From positions 81,143,848-81,207,847 of the forward strand of contig CM069441.1 in the NCBI GenBank assembly GCA_035610835.1: DNA of 64,000 nucleotides. Reading direction: 5' to 3'. The DNA comes from Ophiura sarsii (taxonomy: Eukaryota; Echinodermata; Ophiuroidea; Amphilepidida; Ophiuridae). Made by a program: the position numbers and the translations under genes. The number at the start of each line of letters is the position of its first letter. Position 1 is the first letter of the stretch. Under the pieces are notes generated by a model. The model had not been told where the DNA came from and ran no database searches. It saw only the letters and a list, made by a program, of their open reading frames with translations. Below are positions 1-9,834 of this stretch, piece by piece.

Positions 1-1780
1 GGTCTTTAGACTGCTGTTTTATTCGTTCGCACGTTTTAGGAATTGCATATTGTTCGCTACCCATATTGCGCTTTTTGGCCAGAAGCTTGTTTTTCTTTGA
101 TTCTGACATGTTGTTATACCATCGCTGATAATTTGAAAGCCCTTCTTCCGTCTGATCGTTTGATTTGGGTCTCACAGATGACTGATTATAATTTATGTCA
201 GTCCATGTTGAACAACCAGGTTCATTTTCCAGATCATGAAATGATTGTGAAACTTCGTCATCATCACTAGGTATTTCGCATTTGACCGTGATAGGTTGCA
301 TTCCAATCAGTGAAGATGCACTCAGTTGTAATGACAAACATAAGCATTGAATGTGCTTGAGCAGATTGTCAATGTCTGTAAAGTATAGTGCAACAGCTGA
401 CCCGTCTTCATCAACTAAGCCATTTTCATTCCTACTATGAGGGTCAAAGACTAAATACTTGCCATGAGTATATTCACAAATTGCCATCATGTATCTGTCT
501 AGAACTAAGATATTTTTAGTACTAACGTTCAACCCTTTGTGTATTGTAGTATCCAAGGAATCAAAGATAGAGTCGGCACTCGGGTTAAGTTTTCCACAGA
601 GAAGATTATGATAGTCTATAGTGTAATCACAATTTTGAATCACTAATGTTGATGGAAGTTGGTCATTTGACAATAGTTTATCAGGAAGTAGTTCATTCTC
701 ATCTAACATTTCAACAGTGTCTTTGTATAACGTATCACCTTTTCGCAATATGTCATCAATATGCTGTGGCATTAAATTCTTCATAATGTCATCAGATTCA
801 CAAAGCATAACAAGGGAATTGCAAGAGCATTGACGACCAACAGATTCTGAGGAAAACAATTGTACATCACCTTGATGAAAATGACCACATACAGTTTTAG
901 AAATCATTTCAAATTCATTTTGATTTACAGTACTTAGCGATTGTTGATCTTTTGTGGTAACTTTGGCTGTCAAATTAGGATTTGCTTTTTGTAAACTTGG
1001 TGTTCTCAAGCTGTTTGATATACATGTAGGCCTACTATTTGTGGTTCCGGTTTGAATTACAATGGAAGGCGATGAATCAGGAACATTACTGTCGTTTACA
1101 ATTTGTTGTTCCATTTTGCAGTTAACTGTTACCGGTTCGACAGTAATGCGTGTAGACACTTTCAGTTTTAGAGAGGAACATAAAGCTATAAAATGACTCA
1201 ACAATTTCTGAATATCTGCAAAATACAATACAGCAGTTCTTTGGTCTGTGTAATTCGGGTCAAGAACCACATATTTTCCTCGTTCATATTCATTAATAGC
1301 TAACGTGTATTTGTCGAGTGTTACTATATTCTTAGTGGAACTATTCAAACCTTGACGTATTGTAGAATTTACTGAATCAAAGTCCGGATCAACCTGTCCA
1401 TATAAACGATAGTTGCATTGGATGGTGTAACAATGTGTTCCTGAAATGAACAGTGATGGATATTGCTCAGTTGCCAAAAATTTGTCTGGACTGAGTTTAC
1501 CACTTTTGCTTAGTGTTTCATGGATTTCGCTGTATAGTTTATTCCCATGTTTTATTATATTTTGTATATGGTGTGGCAATAATTGTTGTACATTGTTAGA
1601 TGGTTCGCAAAGCATAACAATGCAGATGCATGACCCTTGGCATCTTGCATCTTGGTCAACTTTAACATGTTTAACAGTGTCGTTTGAATTAGCTGGTTCT
1701 TCTTCTTCTTTTGCTTTACTTTTATTTGCATTGGCAAAATGTGCTGATAAGGCACGCGACCTTCGTGACTTTCGTGGCAT
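1..1780 (-). CDS. Transposon-type protein with two cysteine-protease-like domains, 3' part off the window
   Basis: The frame opens at ATG 1780 and stays open for 593 codons to the window edge. It contains two related blocks of about 150 residues. Block 2 has VGRQCSCNSLVML (Cys318), a GDTLY motif, NILVLDRYMMAICEY, then VFDPHSRN (His448) and AVALYFTDIDNLLKHI. This order (QC near the start, then an FDPHSR motif and a hydrophobic end) matches the OTU/C76-like cysteine-protease domain found in Helitron- and PIF1-associated proteins of fish and invertebrates. Block 1 has the same layout, but the His position is Asn176 (VLDPNYTD) and the QC cysteine aligns to Gly. After block 2 come acidic residues and a basic stretch (YQRWYNNMSESKKNKLL) like those preceding Helitron replicase regions. 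The seen facts are the duplication and motifs; Helitron membership is inferred. A catalytic role for block 2 is likely but unproven. No intron is needed. Confidence 0.6.
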   Translation of the reverse strand, partial: MPRKSRRSRALSAHFANANKSKAKEEEEPANSNDTVKHVKVDQDARCQGSCICIVMLCEPSNNVQQLLPHHIQNIIKHGNKLYSEIHETLSKSGKLSPDKFLATEQYPSLFISGTHCYTIQCNYRLYGQVDPDFDSVNSTIRQGLNSSTKNIVTLDKYTLAINEYERGKYVVLDPNYTDQRTAVLYFADIQKLLSHFIALCSSLKLKVSTRITVEPVTVNCKMEQQIVNDSNVPDSSPSIVIQTGTTNSRPTCISNSLRTPSLQKANPNLTAKVTTKDQQSLSTVNQNEFEMISKTVCGHFHQGDVQLFSSESVGRQCSCNSLVMLCESDDIMKNLMPQHIDDILRKGDTLYKDTVEMLDENELLPDKLLSNDQLPSTLVIQNCDYTIDYHNLLCGKLNPSADSIFDSLDTTIHKGLNVSTKNILVLDRYMMAICEYTHGKYLVFDPHSRNENGLVDEDGSAVALYFTDIDNLLKHIQCLCLSLQLSASSLIGMQPITVKCEIPSDDDEVSQSFHDLENEPGCSTWTDINYNQSSVRPKSNDQTEEGLSNYQRWYNNMSESKKNKLLAKKRNMGSEQYAIPKTCERIKQQSKD

Positions 1781-2022
1781 ATTTATTTTTACACTTGAGA
1801 ATAATAAAAGAACAAACAATGAAAATATTAAACTTGAACAATTTGTAAAATGGTACAAATGGAATTAAATGCAAAACAATATTGAGTCTAATTCAATAAT
1901 ACAAAGGTAACAAACAATTAGAACAATCTTTATAATATATTTTGTATATAATCTAGTTAGAATTTCTCTTAAAGAATACGTGTTTAACTGATAGTATCAA
2001 TTGGTTGGTAGTTCAATGGCTT

Positions 2023-2114
2023 AACGGGACTCACTAAAAGTCTATCCGTAATAAGCTTTTTATTGGTACTTGTTGAGAGATTGTATAAACGGGACTCACG
2101 GAAAGTCTATCCGT
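2023..2114. repeat. Pair of 27-bp direct repeats upstream of the protease-like ORF
   Basis: AACGGGACTCAC followed by AAAGTCTATCCGT occurs at 2023-2049 and 2088-2114, 65 bases apart, in AT-rich DNA about 240 bases upstream of the start of the minus-strand protease-like ORF. It could be a regulatory or subterminal transposon repeat. No promoter is recognisable. Confidence 0.5.
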
Positions 2115-2309
2115 CAATATCTCTTTCTTATTATGTTTTTGTTTTATATTAGCGAAGACTTCTTTCTATCTTAAACTATGTAGAATTTAGCGTTACCCGG
2201 GACAGGTTGTATGCGCAATGACAATTTTAATTCTTTACCATACGGAACCATCTACATTTTTTTTGTTGCCCCATAAAATACGACTAGCAATTGCAAGTTT
2301 CCAACAGAT

Positions 2310-3085
2310 TGATCATTGTCTTTTATTCATTTTCGTTTTGTTTGATCATTGTCCTTTTCATCATTTGCGTTTAAATCAGTCATTTTGCTCATTGTCGTTT
2401 TTGATATTGTTGCTTTGCTCATTGTCGTTTTATTCACTGTCATTTTGTTCATTGCCGTTTCGTTCATTGATGTTTTAATCATTGTGCTTTTGTTCATTGA
2501 TGTTTTAATCAATCATTATGCTCATTGTCGTTTTTAAACTTAAAAGTATCATTGATACTTAAAAGTATCATTGTTTTGTTCTTCGTCCTTTTTTTGATCA
2601 TCAGTGTCCTTTTGTTTATTTGTGCTTTGTTCATTGTCGTTTTAATCATCGTCGTTCGTTCATTGTTGCTTTGATCAGTCGTTTCGTTCATTGTGGTTTT
2701 ATTCATTATCATTTTGCTCATTGTCGTTTCATTCATTGACGTTTTAATCATTATCGTTTTACTCGTAATTTTGATCATTGTTGTTTTGTTCATTGTCGTT
2801 TTGATCATTGTTGGGTTTTTTCATTGTCGTATTGATCATGGTCGTTTTGTCAATTGACGTTTTATTCATTGTCATTTTGTTCATTGTCGTTTCGTTCATT
2901 GTCGTTTTTGTTCATTTGCGTTTTAATCAGTCATTTTGTTCATTGCCGTTTTGATCGTTGCTTTGTTCATTGTCGTTTTGATCTTTGTTTTGTTCAGTCG
3001 TTTCGTTCATTGTCGCATTGATCATTGTAGTTTTGTTCTTTGTCGTTTCGTTCATTGTCGTTTTCTCATTCATTGTCATTTTGAC
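2310..3085. repeat. 15-bp minisatellite
   Basis: Irregular tandem copies of TTCATTGTCGTTTTG and variants, with some units shortened or changed to TTGATCATTG. The array gives spurious open frames on both strands (Met/Thr/Asn/Lys-rich on minus). It is not a gene. Confidence 0.9.
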
Positions 3086-3227
3086 CAGTATATTACTGAA
3101 TAATATCGTTTGTTGAAGTATCAAAATAACAAATAACGGCAATTGTTTTCATAATATTCATTGTTTTTCGTAAATATAATCGTCATTTTTTAGCGTGTTT
3201 TATAGCCATCATCGTTCTTATATTCGT

Positions 3228-3530
3228 ACAAAGTATTTGGCTAGGATACCTTGGGTTGCCATTATCGTTCTTGTATTCTTACAAAGTATTTGGCAAGGAT
3301 ACTTTGAGTTTCGCCATATTTGTTTCTTACAAAGTATTGGGCAAGGATACTTTGAGTTTCGCCATATTTGTTTCTTACAAAGTATTGGGCAAGGATACTT
3401 TGAGTTTCGCCATATTTGTTTCTTACAAAGTATTGGGCTAGGATACTTTGAGTTTCACCATATTATTTGTTTCTTACACAGTATTGGCATAGGATACTTT
3501 GAGTTTTTAAGCCATATTCGGTTCTAACAA
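3228..3530. repeat. 48-bp minisatellite
   Basis: Units begin with TTCTTACAAAGTATT at 3276, 3324, 3372, 3420 and 3471; the spacing is 48, 48, 48 and 51. Degenerate copies flank these. Because 48 is a multiple of three, the array stays open in two frames and looks like a repeated 16-residue peptide, but nothing supports expression. Confidence 0.9.
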
Positions 3531-3540
3531 AGTATGAAAC

Positions 3541-4258
3541 TATCAATATCAAAGTATCAAATCAAAATATCACTAAAACCAAAGTGTCAACGTCATTGTA
3601 TGACGAAGATCAAAGTAAAATATCAAAATATCAAAAATTAAACAAACTTAAAAAAATCATAAAAAGAGATTGAAATTGCTGAAATATTGTTATAAATGTT
3701 TTCCTTTAATTAAATATCTCATGAATATCCAAATTTTGTTTAAACAGACATGAACTTTTTATTAATTTAATAAACCTACGATACCAAAAGGCTAACACAG
3801 TTATAGTCTAATACCCTGTGAGTCTCTATAGAATGTTTCCCTTATAGAATGTTTCTCTATACTTGTATAATATTTCAAATATATTGGAATTCAACAAAAC
3901 AGGTTTTATTTTAAAGACCTTGGCAACAGATTTAACTAGACATGAATTATTGACAATGTGCTTTAAGAAGTACGGATATTGGCTTCTTTAATTCAAATCG
4001 GACAATAGGTCAATGACCCCTAGTGACCTTAATAATCATCTGTCACTTTTCCAAATTCCTGGGTTACAGGAAGTATTCCATATTCTAATATTCCAATTAC
4101 ATATTCTAATGTTTCCACGTTAGTATTCCAGTAAGTATTCATAGTTCATATTCCGTAATAGGCTCCTCTATTTATTGTTTGGTTTCCAAAGTTTTCCCAG
4201 AACCTGTTTAGTTTCCAGAGTTTTTCCAGAATATATTCCGAGCTAGAATTCCGTAAAG
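3541..4258. other. AT-rich spacer
   Basis: Contains scattered TATCAAA and TATTCCA words but no gene, RNA or clear element. The last 150 bases are loose TATTCC repeats leading into the next array. Confidence 0.5.
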
Positions 4259-4578
4259 CAGGGCCGTCAGACACTTTTGCCCAAGGGGGGTGCGTTTTCA
4301 CCTAACATTTTCGTAAAAGGTTGCCCCAACGGGGGCGTCAAAAAAAAAGCCAAACAATTTCGCACGTAATTTTTTTTCGCACGGACACAACATTTCGCAG
4401 TCCAAAAAGCACTGTAGTCAATGTTTTATGAGTAGTTTTACTGTCATTGAAATTTGAAACTAAGAAAAACGCAATTTTTACCCTAAAAAAGAGAAGAAAA
4501 AAAGAGAGGATTTTCAAGGGGGTGCGTCCGCACCCAACGCACCCCCCCCCCCCCCCCCTCCCCCATCTGACGGCCCTG
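4259..4578. mobile_element. hAT-like MITE with CAGGGCCGTCAGA ends
   Basis: The ends CAGGGCCGTCAGA and TCTGACGGCCCTG are exact inverted repeats. The element lies in a 33-bp minisatellite: left flank GTAAAG and right flank TAAAGGCACTCC rebuild a normal unit, with TAAAG present on both sides. The interior holds the block with AAAGGTTGCCCC, CGCACGGACACAA and CAGTCCAAAAAGCAC, a poly-C tract, and no coding capacity. The same interior occurs in the elements at 14.6, 29.5 and 42.7 kb. Confidence 0.75.
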
Positions 4579-4890
4579 TAAAGGCACTCCTGTTACGCAG
4601 GAGGTATTCCGTAAAGGCACTCCTGTTAAGCAGGAGGTATTCCGTAATTGCACTCCTGTTACGCAGGAGGTATTCTGTAAAGGCACTGTTTAACGCAGGA
4701 GGTATTTCGTAAAGGCACTCCTGTTACGCAGGAGGTATTCATAAAGGCACAGCTGTTACGCAGGGTGTATTCCAAGAAAGGTTTTCCAAAGAGGTATCAT
4801 CACGAAGGTATTCCAAGAAAGGAATGGAAGAGAATGTATTCTAAGAAAGGAATGGAAGGAAGGTATTCAAAGAATGGAATGGAAGATAGT
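4579..4890. repeat. 33-bp minisatellite and related GGTATTC repeats
   Basis: Units of the form GTAAAGGCACTCCTGTTACG then CAGGAGGTATTCC repeat about every 33 bases from 4578. They decay into AAGAAAGGAATGGAAG and GGTATTC repeats to about 4890. The array is not coding. Confidence 0.85.
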
Positions 4891-5301
4891 AAGAGAAGAG
4901 ACATACAAACAAACATCGAGTACAATGTACATAAAGGGGTGGGAAACAGGTTAATTAATATAATTTGACAATTATATTTATAAATACGTGTTGGTGATGA
5001 GACATAATTAGCCTGGCATACATGTATGTACGAGTTGATGTAGGTACTATAGTACAAATACTTTCTTTAGTTTTTTTAAATTTCAATTATGACCACAGTG
5101 GTGGACGTTGGCTTGATTCGGGTTAGGGTCAGTTGCGTACCCAGATTTTTGAAACTGGGGGGGGGGGGGGGGGGCACGACCATAGTTGTACCGAAGAAAG
5201 GCATGATGTACCGACAATTTTTTTTAAAAACTCCCCCGACGGAGGGTCGTTTTTACCGACAGGGTTATTTTTAAAACCACAAAAGTTATCTTAACAATGG
5301 T
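4891..5301. other. Spacer with poly-G tract
   Basis: AT-rich DNA with an 18-base G run near 5157-5174. No gene or element ends could be placed. Confidence 0.4.
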
Positions 5302-5890
5302 ATCATTTTTAATAAAGCCCTAATAACAAGCTTTCTGCCTGCAAAATGGCATTGGTATAGCTAATACAGAAGGGGAGATACAGCTGTTTGAAGTTTGGAG
5401 ACCAGGGGTGCCACCGGATCGGAAGGGGTGCTGCCTGTACAAACTCAATGGGGATAATCCCATGCTTTGTTCTTTTTAAACTAACTAGTCATCCCCTAAT
5501 ATTACAAACACCATTCTAGTCCCATTTTAAAGGATATTTCGTAATCTTTCTTTAAGTATGTGGTTCAACAGACTTGTCAACTATTTGTAACAACTAATTG
5601 ATTATGGATAAGACCATGATCATCAGCTTTCTTCCTATTCGCTACACAGTCAACATAAAGAATTAGCCTCAATTTACCGGATTTATAAAAATGACTTTAA
5701 CAGAAAAAGTTTTCAGCCTATGATAGCAAAAGTATACATTTTTGGAAAGCTTGCAACTAGAGGAATTCAGAAATGCAGTTTAGATCAGGGAAGGGTATGC
5801 CTACATCCATAACAAATATTTCTGAAAATTCTAAAAATATATAAAATAAAAATTGGAGATACTCACTAGCCGGTTATAAATTATATATCA
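5302..5890. mobile_element. Interspersed repeat 'X', copy 1
   Basis: About 590 bases closely match 16645-17310 in the same orientation. Shared words include GCCCTAATAACAAGCT, AGGGGAGATACAGCTG and GACCATGATCATCAGC. No open frame is shared, so this is a non-coding repeat of unknown class. Copy 2 lies between the arms of a TA-flanked element. Confidence 0.7.
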
Positions 5891-5932
5891 TTGATGGATA
5901 ATTTCATGAAGAATTCAAGATATCCATGATTG

Positions 5933-6206
5933 CATGGCTGAATGAGCTCAAATGGAAGACAGCAACCGCCCTTCTCAAAAGTCACAAAAGTTTATCAAAT
6001 CGGCAGGTGAGTAACAACTCACTAGGCTATAAAGCCAAGAAGGGGATTAACATGGCTGAATTGATTATTAGAGTAATGTTCACTGGGTGGGTATTTTAAA
6101 CTGCACTCAACCACGGGTGTTTTCCATTAGTAAGAGGCCATTCATACACTTTTGTGACTTTTGAGAAGGACAGTTTTTGTCTTCCATTTAAGCTCATTCA
6201 GCCATG
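5933..6206. mobile_element. Foldback MITE with 59-bp arms
   Basis: The segment 5933-5991 (CATGGCTGAATGAGCTCAAA onward) is the inverted complement of 6148-6206 with few mismatches. The loop is AT-rich and non-coding. The target duplication is not clear. Confidence 0.65.
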
Positions 6207-6640
6207 AAGTTATGTACATCTTTCATTTTCATTCAACACTTAGGAAACAGTCATAGAATTATTTCTAAGTAAGTTTTATTGGTAAAATGTTTTACCTTAC
6301 AACTATGACGAACTGTTGAGAGGGGGACTTATTTTGTTTGACGTGTTTATATAAATAATCTGACATATTTACGGGTTGATGTAGGTACAAACACTTTCTT
6401 TCATTGTTTATTTAAATTATGACCCGAGTGGTGGATGTGGGCAGGGGTTAGGGTGTGTATAAAATAGAACATATCTTATATCTTTGATGCATTTTAAGGG
6501 CTGTCAACAGTACCAGGTGTAGTTTTACTGAAAAGACATATCTAGAAGGTGCAAATAAATAAGAATTTTAGTTGTTTAGCCTTATTTTTTTGGTCTTAGG
6601 AATCATGCCAATTAAAACATAATGGTGACATTCCAGGACA

Positions 6641-6832
6641 TAAGGTAAAGGCGGTCGATCCTGTAATACCAGGAGCGGAGTGCCCATCTCCCTTTCAAAG
6701 CATTAGGGCCAGACTCACTCCTTTTTATAATGTTGCTGTGTGGGGTTCACTACACCTCCTCCACAGTGAGTCTGTTACCTTCCCAGCACTGAAGAATGCC
6801 GGTACTCATTCAAATACACCTGAACTTTTTGC
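6641..6832 (-). mobile_element. Truncated SINE lacking its tRNA-like head
   Basis: Nearly identical to 33661-33850 of the full SINE copy, including CGGTCGATCCTGTAATACC and CTTCCCAGCACTGAAGAATG. It stops at CAAATACACCTG, before the tRNA-like part, so it is 5'-truncated on the minus strand. Confidence 0.7.
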
Positions 6833-7454
6833 AGTGTTATAATATCATCGTCTGTTAACGTTTAAAGAAAAGGAGGGCATCATATGCTGTGATTGTGTGG
6901 CGTCATCATCTGATACGGACAGAAAAATTGAGTTCAGTTGAAGAAAACCTGTGATGACACATCAATATGTTTCCAGTGACAAGTGTTTTGTAAGAAGTTC
7001 CGCAACGAAAATGGCATGGAAATTGGCACCACTGTGAAAATCAAATATGATTGAAGAAAACCTGTAATGACATCAATATCTTTCCAGTGACAAGTGCTTT
7101 TGTAAGTCGTTCCGCAACGAAAATGGCATGGAAATCGGCAACACAGTGAAAATCAAATATGATGTAGTTTTGTATTGTCATCATTGTAGCTTGATGGGCA
7201 TCATAGCGGGCATGATGACGCCACACAATCACAGCATATGATGCCCTCCTTTTCATTAAACGTTAACAGACGATGATATTATAACACTGCAAAAATAAGC
7301 CACTATATTGGCATATTCTATATGTATACATATAGCGTGTCAGGCCCCGCTATGATGCCCATATGATATTATAACACTGCAAAAATAAGCCACTATATTG
7401 GCATATTCTATATGTATACATATAGCGTGTCAGGCCCCGCTATGATGCCCATCC
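6833..7454. repeat. Inverted and tandem repeat cluster
   Basis: A block at 6833-6910 (ATCATCGTCTGTTAACG, CATATGCTGTGATTGTG) is repeated in inverse at about 7205-7290. A 112-bp direct duplication starts at 6939 and 7051. A 90-bp direct duplication starts at 7275 and 7365 and includes the CAGGCCCCGCTATGATG motif. The inverted repeat suggests a degraded foldback element; open frames here are by-products. Confidence 0.7.
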
Positions 7455-7467
7455 TGATCATAGCGGG

Positions 7468-7910
7468 GCCTGACAACTTGAAGCTGTTCAAAGGAAGGCC
7501 GCTAGATTCATCAAGAGACAAGAACAGCAAGTGTCACTGCCCTCTTGGAAGATCTTAAGCTACCATCACTACAACAAAGAAGAGAAGCTGCTAGATTGTC
7601 CATGATGTATAAGATCCACCATGATGAAGTTGCGGCCACTGTACCAGATCACATACAGACTACAACTCCTACAGTTAAGACCAGACGGCAGCACTCCGGG
7701 CAGTACAAGATCATCACACCAAGGACTGACAGTTACAAAAACAGCTTCTTTCCAAGAACCATCTCAGCATGGAACACTCTCCAACACTCCACAATTGATG
7801 CACCTTCTGTTTTAACATTCAATAACCTCATCCAGAATCCAGCCACCGTCAGGAAGGCACAGCTGTACAGGGGGCTCAGCTTCACACCAGCTGGAGCATC
7901 AACCAACTAG
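7468..7910 (+). pseudogene. 3' end of a CR1/L2-type LINE reverse transcriptase ORF
   Basis: The translation reads LEAVQRKAARFI, then after a frameshift near 7516 RTASVTALLEDLKLPSLQQR, RLSMMYKI, and later SFFPRTISAWNTL, ending at a stop at 7908-7910. This is the familiar C-terminal tail of CR1/L2-like non-LTR retrotransposon reverse transcriptases, after the catalytic domain. The element is 5'-truncated and frameshifted, so it is dead. It starts right beside the repeat cluster at 6.8-7.45 kb. Clade assignment beyond 'CR1/L2-like' is inference. Confidence 0.75.
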
Positions 7911-8715
7911 ATCTGCACCAAGCCATGCTATTTACTTATTGCACCATTGTTTTCGTCGTCGTCATTGTTTTCGTCGTCGTCATTGTTTTCGTGATCACTT
8001 GTTTTGGTGGTGGGCGCCTATAATTTAGATGTTTCAACCTGCACTGGATGTGATGCTTGCACACTTGGAGTGATACCAATCCTGCTATTGGTCTACCAGG
8101 AATCTACACAGAGACAGAGGCTTGATGTGGTAGTTTTGAGTCATCATTTTGGCTTGTTGGGCATCATAGCTTAATCGTAATGACTTGACATAGTAATATC
8201 TATGATGGGTAGTGTCACTATGTGGCCCGGGATGATTTACAGACCGAACCACTGCCTTGCTTGCTTTGCAAAGACTCAAACTGAAATGGTAAATAATAAT
8301 AATGACAGTGACACTATTAATAATGGCAATGGTAATGATAATAATAACAGTTAACATAGTAATATAATATTATTTAATAAAAATGTCTTCCCTATAGCTG
8401 ACTCGCTGACTCCATTGTTTGTTTGCTTGCAGCCAGGAAATTAAAACATATGTTCTTCAAGCCCGACTGTACTGATTTAGATTTTTTTTTTCGGATTGTA
8501 ATTTGTTTTTCAGAATTTGTTGAACAAATTGATATTTTTGTTTCCATTTCTGACAATATTTGAACAAAACAATAACATATATTTATCTGGTTTTGCACCA
8601 TGAATTAGGACCCTACTATTGAGGTGGTGTGACATTTGAAACTATCAGTGATGTTTAAAGTTAAAGATATGGTGGTGGTGGTGGGGGACTATCTACAAAC
8701 ACTTACATTTTCATA
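7911..8715. other. LINE 3' tail and simple-repeat spacer
   Basis: After the LINE stop come two copies of TCGTCGTCATTGTTTTCG, then GC-poor DNA with an AATAATAATGACAG simple repeat near 8290-8345. No gene is seen. A plausible 3' untranslated tail of the LINE extends to about 8070. Confidence 0.45.
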
Positions 8716-9700
8716 ATATGGGCAGTTCCGTAATTAGATAACCCAAATTGAAAAAATTGAAAAAATTGAAAATCGTCGAAATAACCTAATTTATGTCTCA
8801 TATCAAAGGTTATAGGTTGTAGTTACATGATATAATTTGGAATTTGACCTATCATTCTCGGTTTGGCTGATTTTGAGGTTGTTGTGGACGTACAGGGCGT
8901 TTTTGAGTAGAAATCGCACCATTGAAGTGCAATTATTTCCATGAATGAACCAAGGCAAGTATTACAAATTGATACAATTAATACAACAATGAACATGTGT
9001 TATGTATCATGTAAAATAGTTACTTAAAATGACCAAAATATAGAGGAATTACACTTTTTGGATTAAATTTGGTACCTTTTGTGTCGGACGTACACTCCCA
9101 AAAGCTGCTACTTTTAACCACTCCGTTCAATACTTTGGCAATGTTGGAAACCAATGAGGTAAGTATTTTTCTAAAGCTGATGATTTATACTTTTAATGTT
9201 TAAAACTTATTTTGTTCTGTACCTGTTTACATGTTTAATACATGGGCTCTTGAAATGTGTCGGACGTACATCTGTGAATTATTTCAGAGATGTACGTCCG
9301 CAACACTATTATGTACGTCCGCAACGGTTAAACATCAGACAATTTTAACTTTAAGATAAAGGTTCTGATAATTTTCTCTGATGGTTTTGTTTAGGTTTGT
9401 CCCTCTTACAAACAAAACAATATTAGTTTTCATTACAGACCTGAACACTTCAGAGATTTTTTGATTGGAATACAGGTGTACTGAAAAAAAACACTTTCTC
9501 TGCGTACGTCCGCAACGGAGGGTTTTCACACTATATCTCATATACCGAAAATGGTACAGCAAAGGAATTTTCAGGTTTTGTACTCCTACTAGAGGTACTT
9601 GAAACCCAGGTGTTAAAAATCAATCAACTGGTATAGTTTAGATTTTGCCAGCCCTCAAAGTGTCTGAAATGTATGTCCGCAACTACGGAATTGCCCATAT
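8716..9700. mobile_element. 0.98 kb element with reiterated GTACGTCCGCAAC motif
   Basis: The ends are ATATGGGCAGTTCCGTAATT and its near-inverse ACTACGGAATTGCCCATAT. Inside, the 13-mer GTACGTCCGCAAC recurs at about 9291, 9312 and 9504, with GTATGTCCGCAAC at 9671. Inverted or shortened forms (GTGTCGGACGTAC, TTGTGGACGTAC) lie near 8882, 9081 and 9258. Such reiterated motifs inside terminal repeats resemble transposase-binding subterminal repeats. There is no coding capacity. The class is unknown. Confidence 0.6.
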
Positions 9701-9834
9701 ACAGTGTATTTAATCTAGTTAATCCTCGGGGATAAACTTAAGTAATTGCCAAAGATAAGCAAAAAATGACAATTTAGTTTTACTCTTTTATAATTCCAAT
9801 GGGAATGACAACGTCGAGAAATAGGGCGTTTTAA

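Noticed and set aside
3195..3527. 110-codon plus-strand frame with a repeated 16-residue peptide
   Set aside because: It lies entirely in a 48-bp minisatellite, is open in two frames for that reason alone, and has no start or splice context.
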